A stretch of DNA of 32,159 nt from Thomasclavelia saccharogumia DSM 17460 (GCF_000686665.1 NZ_JMLH01000033.1:1-32159), one strand, 5' to 3'. Positions 1 to 8,146 are shown, counted from the first letter of the stretch. The notes: generated by a model from the sequence alone, not told the origin. Translations and numbers: made by a program.

Positions 1-2189
1 GAAAGGCAGCCAAAAATATCATACACCGAAAGGTCAAAACACATAGATGACAGGCCTATAATCTTGTCCTCTGCTGTGACATGAAACTTCTGGTTTATAT
101 CAAGTACAGTATTCATAACTGCCCCTTGAGTAATTGAAACACCTTTTGGGGTTCCGGTGCTGCCTGATGTATAAATGATATAAACCAGATCGTAAGGAGT
201 ATATCCAATGGCTGGTGGTTCAGATGAATATTCACAAATTTCTTCACGTTCATAAAAATCTGCATCTAAACACATCACACTTTCGCTGTGAGACAGTATG
301 TATTTTTTCCGTTCTTCCGGATATTCTGGATCTATTGCCACATAGGCAGCGCCCGCTTTTAAAATCCCTAAAATATTAATAATAGTTTTTCTACTGCGTG
401 TTCCAATTACCGCTACAATACTACCTTTTGAAATATTTCTTTTCAAAAGATAATTTGCTATTTGAGTGGACTTTTCATCTAGCTCAGCACATGTTGTTCT
501 TCCCGTAGAGTCTACGACAATATACTTATCTGAATATGCTTTAGCTATTAATTTAAACATATCCTGAATCGTAGTTTCTGGTATATCAGTCTGAGTCTGA
601 TTATAAGTATTGATAGTTTTCTTATCATTTTTTGATATCTCCGGATACTGTAAATTTTCATCCATGATACTTTTTACCAATGCTATATATTGTCTAAACA
701 TCTTCTTAATCATTTCCGAATCAAACAGTTCAGCCATATAGTCCCAGTTAAGTACTATTCCATTTTTCGTTTCCGAAATCTGAGCGTCTAAATATACCTG
801 AGATGTTTGACTTATTGAATATTTTATCTCTCCCAATGCATCTACTGTTAAATTTTTATCCCCATATAACATACTTGTAAATACAACTGGCATAATACTG
901 CCTGACGGAGTATCACTTTCCCTCATCAAATCTCTAATAAACTCTATTCCATCATAACTACGGTGCCCTAATCCTCCTAATAACCGTCTTTGAATCATCT
1001 TTGCATTTTCCCAAAATGATTTTGTAGCATCAACAGAGGAATCCAGTAATACAATTTTAGTAAATTCACCAATAGCATTTTTAGCATCTATCCCCGTCGG
1101 GCGATCCATTGTTGTAAGATTGATAGATAAATTTTTTTGATTACTCCAAAATCCCAAGATATAGGCGTACGCCGTAATAAAAGCAATAGAAGGACTAACA
1201 TTATTCTTAGCTGTTATTTCACAGATTTCGTTATATGTCTTTCTATCTATAATTTCCTGAATTCTTTTAAAGTTTTTCGCTTTTACATCCCTAACATTTT
1301 GCCTTAATTTTAGATTTGGTGCTGCTGGGAAATCATCTAATTTAGAAAGCCAATATTTCTTGTCAACTTTATATTTTTTTGAGTCCCGCATTCCTTTCTG
1401 CTTCAAATAATAATCCTCTATATCAAAAATATTTTCTAATTTTCCTTTTCCTTTTGCATAATCATTCCATTGAGACATAAAAATGCCAATACTTGCACCA
1501 TCCATAATTAACAAATCTAAATGGACAAAAAGATATGTTTTATGTTCCTGTATTCCTGTTAAAGCTACAATCTTAAACAACGGCCATTTATTTGCTTCTA
1601 GTACACACTGTGATAATGTATTACGGATTGTGATTATTTTATTTTCTATAATCTCCGCTGAACAATTCTTACAATCATCACTTTCAATAATATATCGAGG
1701 CGTCTGCTCTAAAAGCATATGTTCTCCATTTTCCAACACTAAAGTTCTTAAAACTGGTTGCTTTTTTATTAATTCATTTATTCCGTTTTCTAATTCATTG
1801 ATCGTATATTCTGTGACTATTTCATAATATGCATGTGTTGAAATTCCGCCTAAATCATATTCTTGATTTCGCCCAATATAATAAGCTTCCTGAACAACGG
1901 ATGGGGGAATTATTTTACCTTTATCCTTTAGCTTTTCATTTTCTTTCTTATTTAATATTTGTGCAATATATGAAGCTATATTTCTTACTGAAGCCATTTC
2001 AATAAATTCCTCTGGTTCTATCTCTAATGAAAAAACCTCCGAAATTTTACCTAGTAATTGAAACATTGTTAAAGAACTTCCACCAATATTAAAAAACTCA
2101 TCCTCTGCTGAAACTTCCTGTCCAAGTACTTCTTTCCAAAATCCTAATAGGGTTTTTGTAATTGTTTCTTTATCCATTTCTCTAGTCAT
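1..2189 (-). CDS. NRPS, N-terminal part: carrier-heterocyclization(Cy)-adenylation (partial, runs off left edge)
   Basis: About 729 codons are visible. The ATG at 2189 is chosen because an AGGAGG lies 10 nt upstream. A peptidyl carrier domain comes first (about residues 5-80, phosphopantetheine site FFNIGGSSL). A condensation-like domain follows. It has DxxxxD (HLDLLIMDG, D225 and D230) where ordinary condensation domains have HHxxxDG, plus other Cy-type motifs (EAYYIGR, MPVVFTSML, SQTSQVYLDAQ), so it is a heterocyclization domain. The adenylation domain starts near residue 555, with A3 YTSGSTGTPKGV (about 672-683) and A4 FDLSVYDIFG (about 716-725). The visible code residues D, L and Y match the cysteine code of HMWP2/PchE-type synthetases (established knowledge). 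The leading carrier domain suggests that a separate ligase loads an acyl starter, which the Cy domain joins to Cys and cyclizes to thiazoline. Later domains are not visible. Confidence 0.93.
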   Translation of the reverse strand, partial: MTREMDKETITKTLLGFWKEVLGQEVSAEDEFFNIGGSSLTMFQLLGKISEVFSLEIEPEEFIEMASVRNIASYIAQILNKKENEKLKDKGKIIPPSVVQEAYYIGRNQEYDLGGISTHAYYEIVTEYTINELENGINELIKKQPVLRTLVLENGEHMLLEQTPRYIIESDDCKNCSAEIIENKIITIRNTLSQCVLEANKWPLFKIVALTGIQEHKTYLFVHLDLLIMDGASIGIFMSQWNDYAKGKGKLENIFDIEDYYLKQKGMRDSKKYKVDKKYWLSKLDDFPAAPNLKLRQNVRDVKAKNFKRIQEIIDRKTYNEICEITAKNNVSPSIAFITAYAYILGFWSNQKNLSINLTTMDRPTGIDAKNAIGEFTKIVLLDSSVDATKSFWENAKMIQRRLLGGLGHRSYDGIEFIRDLMRESDTPSGSIMPVVFTSMLYGDKNLTVDALGEIKYSISQTSQVYLDAQISETKNGIVLNWDYMAELFDSEMIKKMFRQYIALVKSIMDENLQYPEISKNDKKTINTYNQTQTDIPETTIQDMFKLIAKAYSDKYIVVDSTGRTTCAELDEKSTQIANYLLKRNISKGSIVAVIGTRSRKTIINILGILKAGAAYVAIDPEYPEERKKYILSHSESVMCLDADFYEREEICEYSSEPPAIGYTPYDLVYIIYTSGSTGTPKGVSITQGAVMNTVLDINQKFHVTAEDKIIGLSSMCFDLSVYDIFGCL

Positions 2190-2263
2190 CTTTTAATAGC
2201 CTCCTTCTGTTTCTTTTGATCAATTTTCAAAATTAATTCTTTGATGCTAAATTGCTCTAATGG

Positions 2264-3943
2264 TTAAAAATTCCTAGCTTCTATTTTCTTAATGTAATCT
2301 TCAAATTCACCTTTTTCATATCGTTCTTTCATTTCTTTTCGTTGCTTTTTCCCAATTCTATTTCTACTAAGTTTTTTAACTGGAATTACATATTTAACCG
2401 GTTGATGAATTGTTGTACTTATTGTATCTTTAATTCGTTTTTCTATAAGTTCACTCTCAAATAAATTATTTTCTACAAATATTACTAATTCATCTTTCAT
2501 AAGCTCTTTATTTTGTATCGCACATGCTATATAGTCTACGCAAATTTCTTTTAATTTTTCTTTACACAGCTTTTCAATATCTTCCGGATAATAATTAAGT
2601 CCATTAAAAAACATAATGTCCTTTTTTCTTCCTGTAACTATGAGTTGTCCGTTTATCATAGTTCCCATATCTCCTGTTTCCAAATAATTATTCTGCCCTA
2701 TTAATGGACAATATTGCTTATTACTAAGAATCTGTTTAGCAACATTACTTCCGCTCACAAAAATATTTCCAATTTCCCCTTGTTTAACCTCATTTCCGTT
2801 TTCATCACATATTTTAATACTTACCCCATGTACCGGCTTTCCTACATATGCTATATCGAAATATTCCTTTTTTTCTGCACTATTACATTCTATTAATATA
2901 TTTTCTGAAAAATATTTTTTCTTATCAATTCTAAGAAATCTATCTTCACATTTAGCAGGATCATGTATTGTTACTGCTGTTGTTGTTTCCGTCATCCCAT
3001 ATACAGCAACCATCGCATTTTTCCTGAATCCGCATTTTTTATACAACTCAATAAATTTATACATATTCGTACAATTTATAGGTTCTGCACCATTAAAAAC
3101 ACATCTCAAACTACTAATATCAATACTTGATATATCATTTTTCTTTCCATAGTTTACTAACATTTCAACAGCAAAATTCGGAAACATAGTTACGGTTCCT
3201 TTATATTTCTTAACATAATCGAAAAATCCCCTTGGATTTCTCAAAAAATCCTCTGTTGATACAACAACTTCGTTTGCCCCACTACATAGAGGTATTAAAT
3301 GTAGAAGAAGTAAGCCTGCCACGTGAGTTAAAGGCATCCAATTAATTATTACATCTGACTTATTGTAGTGAATTTTTTGTATTACTTGTTCAATTCCATT
3401 GAGAAGATTCTCTGTTGTTAAAACCACTCCCTTGGGCAAAAATACACTGCCTGATGTAAATAAAATTACCGCTGGATATTCTGTATCAATTACTTTAAAC
3501 CAATTTTTCTTCCAATCTCTTTTAATATTTTCTATTTCTGGAAAAATAAATATATCGCTGCTTTTTATATATTTATTTTGAGATATAATTTCATATTGTT
3601 TTTTGTCAGTAATTACTTTATTGTTAGTTATATTTTGAAATACATTTTCGACATTTTTTATTCCCCATGATTTATTCCATGCTGAAATATAATCCACCGG
3701 AATTGCTGTATATCCAAATATCAAACAAGTCCAAAAAGTTGTAATGAAATTTTTGCGGTTTTGTAGCAAAATTACCAAAGATTCCCCCGGTTTCATCCCT
3801 TTCTCTTTTAGCCACTCTCCTAATCCTATTGCGTCATTATATAGTTCCTTATAACTTACAAAAACCTCCGTTGTATGTTCTATAAATCTAATCCCTTCAT
3901 TAGTGGATTCCTCAACAATCTTTTTTAGAATTTCTGATAACAA
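2264..3943 (-). CDS. FAAL-like acyl-AMP ligase (stand-alone adenylation enzyme)
   Basis: The 559-aa ANL-superfamily enzyme should adenylate a carboxylic acid and pass it to a carrier domain. Visible motifs are A3 TSGSVFLPKGV (163-173), FNGAEPIN, VYGMTETT (A5), YLETGD (A7), GRKKDIMFFNGLNYYPEDIE (A8) and the A10 lysine in NRIGKKQRK (about K532). The FNGAEP and NYYPEDIE segments and the loading context favour a fatty-acyl-AMP ligase over an amino-acid domain. The nucleotide-binding loop is unusual: VFL replaces the usual TGx in TSGSTGxPKG. Translation appears to start at TTG (3943), behind a purine-rich GGAGAGAGG; no nearby in-frame ATG exists. It follows the oxidase gene by 17 bp and precedes the NRPS by 74 bp, in one operon. 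The probable acceptor is the NRPS N-terminal carrier. The acid it uses cannot be read from sequence. Confidence 0.9.
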   Translation of the reverse strand: MLSEILKKIVEESTNEGIRFIEHTTEVFVSYKELYNDAIGLGEWLKEKGMKPGESLVILLQNRKNFITTFWTCLIFGYTAIPVDYISAWNKSWGIKNVENVFQNITNNKVITDKKQYEIISQNKYIKSSDIFIFPEIENIKRDWKKNWFKVIDTEYPAVILFTSGSVFLPKGVVLTTENLLNGIEQVIQKIHYNKSDVIINWMPLTHVAGLLLLHLIPLCSGANEVVVSTEDFLRNPRGFFDYVKKYKGTVTMFPNFAVEMLVNYGKKNDISSIDISSLRCVFNGAEPINCTNMYKFIELYKKCGFRKNAMVAVYGMTETTTAVTIHDPAKCEDRFLRIDKKKYFSENILIECNSAEKKEYFDIAYVGKPVHGVSIKICDENGNEVKQGEIGNIFVSGSNVAKQILSNKQYCPLIGQNNYLETGDMGTMINGQLIVTGRKKDIMFFNGLNYYPEDIEKLCKEKLKEICVDYIACAIQNKELMKDELVIFVENNLFESELIEKRIKDTISTTIHQPVKYVIPVKKLSRNRIGKKQRKEMKERYEKGEFEDYIKKIEARNF

Positions 3944-3960
3944 TGTACCTCTCTCCTTTA

Positions 3961-4938
3961 TTACTTTTTAATACCAAATTCCATGCTATGAAGGAACGAC
4001 ATATTAGAAGTTAATGGAAAAAGGGGCTTTATCTTCTTGTAATCCATTTCTCCAATAGAGCAACTTCCAACTTCTTCTGCTTCAGCAATATAAGTTAATA
4101 GCGAAACCATTATCCCCGTATCTATACATGCATAAATATATGCCATTCCACCATATTTAGGCATCGAAACATCTGCATCGTAAATAAAATATATACTAAA
4201 TGCTGAATGTGAAAAAATATCCTTATTCATAAAATATTGAGATTCCTCGTTTATAACGTTCTCTTTTTTTATTTTCTGTAAACAATTTAATTTAGGTGAA
4301 TAATAATAAAGTCCACCCGGTATTTCTTTAATTCTGTTCTCTTTAATATAGACATAAACATCAATAGGATATAATCCACCTGCGCTTGCATAATAATAAC
4401 GATGCGTAATAGCATCCCTTTCTCTTAAAATAGATATTATTTTGAAAAATTTTTCCTTATCCATCAGTGTTTCATTGTCAAAAACGCGAACACTTTTTCT
4501 CTTTTCAATCATATGAGAAAAATTGTTTGTGGGTATCTTAATTTCATCCATTATTTTTTGTTCCATGACCGGATTTCTAGTTAACTGTATTTCTTTAAAA
4601 TTCTCCAGAGTTTCCGCATCATATTTAATTTTTTCATCATACTTATTATCAAAAAGATAATTCTGTATATGTACCAGTTGTTGTATCTCTAATGGGCTAT
4701 AAATCAAAATCTGTCTTTTAATTAAATCTCTTATAAATTTCTTAATTAAGGGATTATTTTTATAACTCATTTTTTCAATTAAGTCTTCTTCTAAAATCCC
4801 TTTCTGTGTATAAAAGTAAAATTCTGGAAATAATCCAGAAAACTGCTGACCATAATTAAATAATTCAATTTTCAGGCAGCCGTCCACAATTTCCCATCGA
4901 AAAACAGGCGACCAATATAATAATTTATTCGTATCCAT
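3961..4938 (-). CDS. SagB-type nitroreductase-family dehydrogenase (thiazoline/oxazoline oxidase candidate)
   Basis: The 325-aa protein has a roughly 140-residue N-terminal region followed by an FMN-dependent nitroreductase fold. It shows EKRKSVRVF (about 145-153), the SagB-type ASAGGLYPIDVYVYI (184-198), GGLYYYSP (208-215), and a C-terminal GMAYIYACIDTGIM...EVGSCSIG segment. SagB/McbC-family enzymes oxidize thiazolines or oxazolines to aromatic azoles. Beside an NRPS with a Cys-activating heterocyclization module, the likely substrate is the carrier-bound thiazoline, giving a thiazole (inference). No YcaO cyclodehydratase gene is present, so this is not a thiazole-RiPP cluster within the window. 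An AAAGGAG lies just before the ATG. The gene follows the thioesterase by 19 bp. Confidence 0.88.
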   Translation of the reverse strand: MDTNKLLYWSPVFRWEIVDGCLKIELFNYGQQFSGLFPEFYFYTQKGILEEDLIEKMSYKNNPLIKKFIRDLIKRQILIYSPLEIQQLVHIQNYLFDNKYDEKIKYDAETLENFKEIQLTRNPVMEQKIMDEIKIPTNNFSHMIEKRKSVRVFDNETLMDKEKFFKIISILRERDAITHRYYYASAGGLYPIDVYVYIKENRIKEIPGGLYYYSPKLNCLQKIKKENVINEESQYFMNKDIFSHSAFSIYFIYDADVSMPKYGGMAYIYACIDTGIMVSLLTYIAEAEEVGSCSIGEMDYKKIKPLFPLTSNMSFLHSMEFGIKK

Positions 4939-4957
4939 CTTATCTCCTTTATAATAG

Positions 4958-5668
4958 CTAATTTATAATTTCCTTTTCTAATTCTTCCAAATATTTTGTA
5001 TAGCTATGTGGAAAAAAATGTCCTCCACTAAAAGAAGTTATCTTAAATTCTTTTAATGTTACTTCTTTCCATCCTAGCATAATTGTTTCGTTTGCCTCTA
5101 TATCTTCTGTACCACAATGAGCAACTATAGAAGAATTTATCATTTCCCCATGATACTTAAAACCCTCATGTAAAACATAATCATTCATAATTTCCGGTAA
5201 CATATATTCTCTAAAAATATCGCTTTCTAATAATTCTCTTGGAGTTCCTCCTGCATTTTTTAGTTCATCTAATAATGCACTTAGTCCCATACTGCTTCTA
5301 AAGCTTTTTGCACACGGATCAAAAGGAGGTTGTCTTGCTGCAACAATCAATTTTTCTGGAAAATAATTGTATTTTTTTTCAATATAATACGATACAGAGA
5401 ACGCTAATGCAGCGCCCATGCTATGTCCCCAGAAAAAAAATGGTCTATCATCTAGTATGGCTATTATTTTTTCAGCTATTATACCTACTAAGTTATTATA
5501 ATTATTTTCTTTACCTCTTTCTGAAAGACTTATGGGAATAATGTCTATTTTACTACTACGATCTACCCATTTAGCAAAAGTTAAGCTATTCCCTCCAGCA
5601 TGAGGAAAACAAAATAATTGATATGGCTTTTCTTTTTTCATTCTTTGAATATAAGGAAATATCTCCAT
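4958..5668 (-). CDS. Type II thioesterase (alpha/beta hydrolase, NRPS editing)
   Basis: The 236-aa alpha/beta hydrolase belongs to the type II thioesterase (GrsT-like) family. These enzymes remove misprimed or stalled acyl groups from NRPS carrier domains. It has the N-terminal FCFPHAGG, the nucleophile elbow GHSMG (Ser83), a CGTEDIEANE segment that probably carries the acid, and a C-terminal SGGHFF with the catalytic His. The frame is open to 5731, which would overlap the preceding PPTase gene. I choose ATG 5668 because AGAGAG sits about 9 nt upstream and the hydrolase core begins soon after; the earlier in-frame starts lack a visible ribosome binding site. It lies mid-operon between the PPTase and oxidase genes. 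Confidence 0.9.
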   Translation of the reverse strand: MEIFPYIQRMKKEKPYQLFCFPHAGGNSLTFAKWVDRSSKIDIIPISLSERGKENNYNNLVGIIAEKIIAILDDRPFFFWGHSMGAALAFSVSYYIEKKYNYFPEKLIVAARQPPFDPCAKSFRSSMGLSALLDELKNAGGTPRELLESDIFREYMLPEIMNDYVLHEGFKYHGEMINSSIVAHCGTEDIEANETIMLGWKEVTLKEFKITSFSGGHFFPHSYTKYLEELEKEIIN

Positions 5669-5711
5669 ATTATTATCTCTCTTTCTCAATTTTATTTTTC
5701 CTTTCATAGTT

Positions 5712-6401
5712 TTATTTTTGAAGCACGACACATGCTACATATTCCTCGTTTAATTTTATGTTCTTCAAAAACCACCCTTCTTCTATTTTGTTATTCTCTT
5801 TTATTATGTCTTCACTAACAGAAAAAGATTTGAACTCTTTAAAAAGTCCTATTCCTATCGCTTTTACATAAGCCTCCTTTGCTGTCCATAGATTATAAAA
5901 CTTTTCTATATTCTTACTTTTATTAATATCCTCTATCTCTTTTTTAGAAAGGAACTTATCGCTTATACACTGGTATTGAAATGATAAATTTATTTTTTCT
6001 ATATCAACTCCTATTCTTTTTTCATATGCAAATCCCATAAAAACAAATTCTCCAGAATGCGAAACATTAAACTGTATAAGTCTTTTATCTTTTATTGGCA
6101 TATGATATGGTTTCCCATTTTTTTCATAGCATATTTGAATATCAAGACAATCTACTTCTAAATAATGTGCTAATAGTAATTTTGTTAAAATTTTTCCTGT
6201 CATACATCGCATTCTATCTTCATAAAATTTAAAAGAATATACTCGTTGTTCTTCCTGTATAGAAATTAAATTTTTATATTTATGTATATAATCTTCTAAT
6301 TCTTTCCAATTAATACTCCATAAATGAATTTCATTCGGAAGTAATTTTATTCTACTTAGTTTGAATAATCTTTCGTTACAATATTGTTTAATACTTATCA
6401 T
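5712..6401 (-). CDS. Sfp-type 4'-phosphopantetheinyl transferase
   Basis: The 229-aa Sfp-family enzyme moves phosphopantetheine from CoA to the serine of carrier domains, making the NRPS active. Family motifs are visible: QFNVSHSGEF, IGVDIEKI (Mg/CoA-binding Asp and Glu) and FYNLWTAKEAYVKAIGIGL. Its length is normal for the family. It lies 91 bp after the serine acetyltransferase gene and upstream of the thioesterase, so the operon brings its own carrier-activating enzyme. That makes sense for a mobile cluster that cannot rely on the host for one (inference). The probable substrate is the NRPS carrier near the left edge. Confidence 0.92.
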   Translation of the reverse strand: MISIKQYCNERLFKLSRIKLLPNEIHLWSINWKELEDYIHKYKNLISIQEEQRVYSFKFYEDRMRCMTGKILTKLLLAHYLEVDCLDIQICYEKNGKPYHMPIKDKRLIQFNVSHSGEFVFMGFAYEKRIGVDIEKINLSFQYQCISDKFLSKKEIEDINKSKNIEKFYNLWTAKEAYVKAIGIGLFKEFKSFSVSEDIIKENNKIEEGWFLKNIKLNEEYVACVVLQK

Positions 6402-6492
6402 TAATTACTTTATTCTCCATAATTTATTTTCGGGAAAATACACATTATCCTCCACATTTTATAAAATTATCCTGTTTTAAATATTCCACAAT

Positions 6493-7242
6493 TTATAAAT
6501 CCGAGATATATTGTTTTACAAGAGCATATTGAGGTATTGTCTGTGTAATCCATGTATTAGCCCCAATAATACTGCCTTTTCCTATTACCGTATCTCCGCC
6601 AAGAATAGTAGCTCCCGTATAAATAGTTACATCATCTTCTACTGTAGGATGTCTCTTAATATATCTTAGTTTCTGACTATCCTTAGTAGATAACGCTCCC
6701 AAGGTTACTCCTTGACACATTTTTACATTCTTTCCAATAACTGTTGTTTCGCCAATTACCACACCCGTTCCATGATCTATAAAAAAACCTTTACCAATTA
6801 TTGCTCCTGGGTGAATATCAATTGCCGTTCTTGAGTGTGCATATTCCGTCATGACTCTTGGCAAAATAGGAATATCTAATTCATACAGGCAATGAGCTGT
6901 TCTTTGAACCAATACTGCTAATGGCCCCGGATAAGCTATTATAATCTCCATATAGCTCTTTGCCGCCGGATCTCCTTCATATGCTGCTATCATATCCGAT
7001 ATAACCAACTGTTTTAAAACAGGAAGTGTATTTTTAAACTCCACTAGTTTTCTTTCATCTTCACTTCTTCCCATATTTAGCAATTCTAAATACTCCTTTA
7101 GTAAGTTACATATTTCTTGCTCTATCTTTCTTTCATCTTCCTGTCCAAATGGACAATATTGCGCATAAAAGAAACCCTGTAATAAATTTATAAATTTTTG
7201 AATCCATTTATCATTAAAGTTCTTATTTATCATCAATCCCAT
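6493..7242 (-). CDS. cysE: Serine O-acetyltransferase (CysE/SAT)
   Basis: The 249-aa left-handed beta-helix acetyltransferase converts L-serine and acetyl-CoA into O-acetylserine, the direct cysteine precursor. An alpha-helical N-terminal region (about 1-130) is followed by hexapeptide repeats. SAT motifs include TEYAHSRTAIDIHPGA, FFIDHGTGVVIGETTVIG, CQGVTLGALS, and the late IYTGATILGGDTVIGKGSIIGAN. It is the first gene of the biosynthetic block, 78 bp after agrB, and a 16-bp palindrome at 7305-7320 lies in that gap. In this context it probably raises the cysteine supply for the Cys-activating NRPS module. O-acetylserine could instead feed another amino acid such as 2,3-diaminopropionate, but no SbnA/SbnB-like partner is seen. 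No O-acetylserine sulfhydrylase gene is visible, so a host enzyme would be needed. Confidence 0.93.
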   Translation of the reverse strand: MGLMINKNFNDKWIQKFINLLQGFFYAQYCPFGQEDERKIEQEICNLLKEYLELLNMGRSEDERKLVEFKNTLPVLKQLVISDMIAAYEGDPAAKSYMEIIIAYPGPLAVLVQRTAHCLYELDIPILPRVMTEYAHSRTAIDIHPGAIIGKGFFIDHGTGVVIGETTVIGKNVKMCQGVTLGALSTKDSQKLRYIKRHPTVEDDVTIYTGATILGGDTVIGKGSIIGANTWITQTIPQYALVKQYISDL

Positions 7243-7304
7243 CTTTTCTGTATCTTCCTTACTACCTAATCTTTTTACTCATTTTACTTTTCTTTCCTTT
7301 GTTG

Positions 7305-7320
7305 GTTAGGTATTTCTAAC
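7305..7320. promoter_or_regulatory. 16-bp palindromic site GTTAG-N6-CTAAC before the biosynthetic operon
   Basis: GTTAG at 7305-7309 and CTAAC at 7316-7320 form inverted half-sites six bases apart. The site begins right after the agrB stop codon and lies about 60 bp upstream of the serine acetyltransferase start. The same half-sites and spacing recur at 10198-10213. The five-base-pair stem is too short for a terminator, so a dimeric protein-binding site is the simplest reading (inference). The LytTR regulator and the Cro/CI regulator are the local candidates. Confidence 0.5.
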
Positions 7321-7893
7321 TCACATCCAAAATTTTTTTACACTTCCTATTATTAGTCCAGTAGCTAAAACCAAATGCGCTGTTGCAATTCCTTTTGCCA
7401 GCAAAGAGAATCCATATATCCCTAAAAATATAGCCATTATAAATTCAATCGCTAATATTATTCTTGCACGTTTTCCATAAATTCTTGTCTCTATCTTGTC
7501 TAGTTTCTTACCTTTAGTATCTATTGGTACTAACATGAATATAACTAAAACCGCAATAAGCCAAAGAAAGAAAAAAGAGAATCCAATGTCTGATGTTACC
7601 GCTAAATATTGCCCACATCCGAAAACGAGGAAACCAGAGAAAATAATACAGCTCGTAGGCTTTTCTAAATGAATTCCCCCTGCATACTGCCTTAAAACAG
7701 TAAACGGCAGTAAAAAGCTAAACATTTCTATCCAGTTTCCTGTTGTCGTACCAACTATAGCAATAATGGCATATATAGCTATCTTATTCAGAAGCAAACC
7801 GTAAGCATATGTATAAAACCTACGCTCTTTTTCCCCAAGAATTCCCCGCTGGCTTTGTAAAGTGAAAAACCAGTCGATTATCCTTTTTCGCAT
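7321..7893 (-). CDS. agrB: AgrB-like membrane protease for autoinducing-peptide maturation
   Basis: The 190-aa polytopic membrane protein of the accessory gene regulator B family has about five or six hydrophobic segments. AgrB removes the C-terminal tail of AgrD and forms the cyclic thiolactone. Catalytic residues are visible in RQYAGGIHLEKPTSC (His75 and Cys82), matching the GGxH...C pair of the family. The start codon overlaps the agrD stop by one base (TAATG), so the two are translationally coupled and the substrate peptide is encoded directly upstream. The order is agrD then agrB, unlike the agrB-agrD order of Staphylococcus. Confidence 0.95.
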   Translation of the reverse strand: MRKRIIDWFFTLQSQRGILGEKERRFYTYAYGLLLNKIAIYAIIAIVGTTTGNWIEMFSFLLPFTVLRQYAGGIHLEKPTSCIIFSGFLVFGCGQYLAVTSDIGFSFFFLWLIAVLVIFMLVPIDTKGKKLDKIETRIYGKRARIILAIEFIMAIFLGIYGFSLLAKGIATAHLVLATGLIIGSVKKFWM

Positions 7894-8048
7894 TAAAACT
7901 TTCTCATCTTCTTAACTTCGTCCGGTTCTTCATCCTGAAAATATAACCAGTCACATGCAAGATTTGCGGAACGTGCTGTCAATTTGAGCGCAAGCAAATT
8001 GATGCCCTCTAATACCTTTGTTTTTACTTTGTCTAATATTTTCTTCAT
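7893..8048 (-). CDS. agrD: AgrD-like cyclic autoinducing-peptide precursor (51 aa)
   Basis: This short ORF codes for 51 residues. An amphipathic, Lys-rich N-terminal helix (MKKILDKVKTKVLEGINLLA) is followed by ARSANLACDWLYFQDEEP and a charged tail ending KKMRKF. The single Cys33, the hydrophobic residues after it and the acidic Pro-containing tail are the AgrD pattern. The mature signal is probably a thiolactone ring closed between Cys33 and Tyr37 or Phe38 (inference; ring size cannot be fixed from sequence). AAGGAGG lies 6 to 7 nt before the ATG, the strongest ribosome binding site in the locus. The stop overlaps the agrB start. No leaderless or double-glycine bacteriocin features are present. 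Confidence 0.9.
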   Translation of the reverse strand: MKKILDKVKTKVLEGINLLALKLTARSANLACDWLYFQDEEPDEVKKMRKF

Positions 8049-8080
8049 GATTTTTGCCTCCTTTTTTCAAAATTCTACTA

Positions 8081-8138
8081 AAAAATCGCCTCTACTACAA
8101 TTACCTCGGCCAAAACGGTAATTTTTTGGGCGATTTTT
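8081..8138 (-). terminator. Nested hairpin between agrC and agrD (terminator or attenuator)
   Basis: A perfect 10-bp outer stem (8081-8090 with 8129-8138, AAAAATCGCC/GGCGATTTTT) encloses a second perfect 7-bp stem (8099-8105 with 8117-8123). Read on the minus strand, the outer stem ends in T6, then come about 30 nt and the agrD ribosome binding site. It starts only 8 bp after the agrC stop. It may terminate transcription after agrC, set the ratio of agrDB to agrCA transcripts, or protect the 5' end of a separate agrDB message. Confidence 0.7.
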
Positions 8139-8146
8139 GCATCGTC

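Noticed and set aside
1483-1827. 114-aa plus-strand open frame inside the NRPS region
   Set aside because: It lies opposite the heterocyclization domain, whose motifs read cleanly on the minus strand; no recognisable protein features.
3961-4938. Thiazole-modified RiPP (SagB/McbC) cluster
   Set aside because: No YcaO cyclodehydratase or suitable precursor peptide is present; the only small peptide gene nearby is AgrD, coupled to agrB. The oxidase sits among NRPS genes.
5669-5731. Longer start for the type II thioesterase
   Set aside because: The extension would overlap the PPTase gene, has no ribosome binding site, and adds a Lys-rich stretch unlike the family's N-terminus.
7243-7304. Six-codon ORF (MSKKIR) between agrB and the serine acetyltransferase gene, as a leader peptide
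   Set aside because: A purine-rich sequence precedes it, but it is too short to judge, has no attenuator structure after it and no regulatory codon run.
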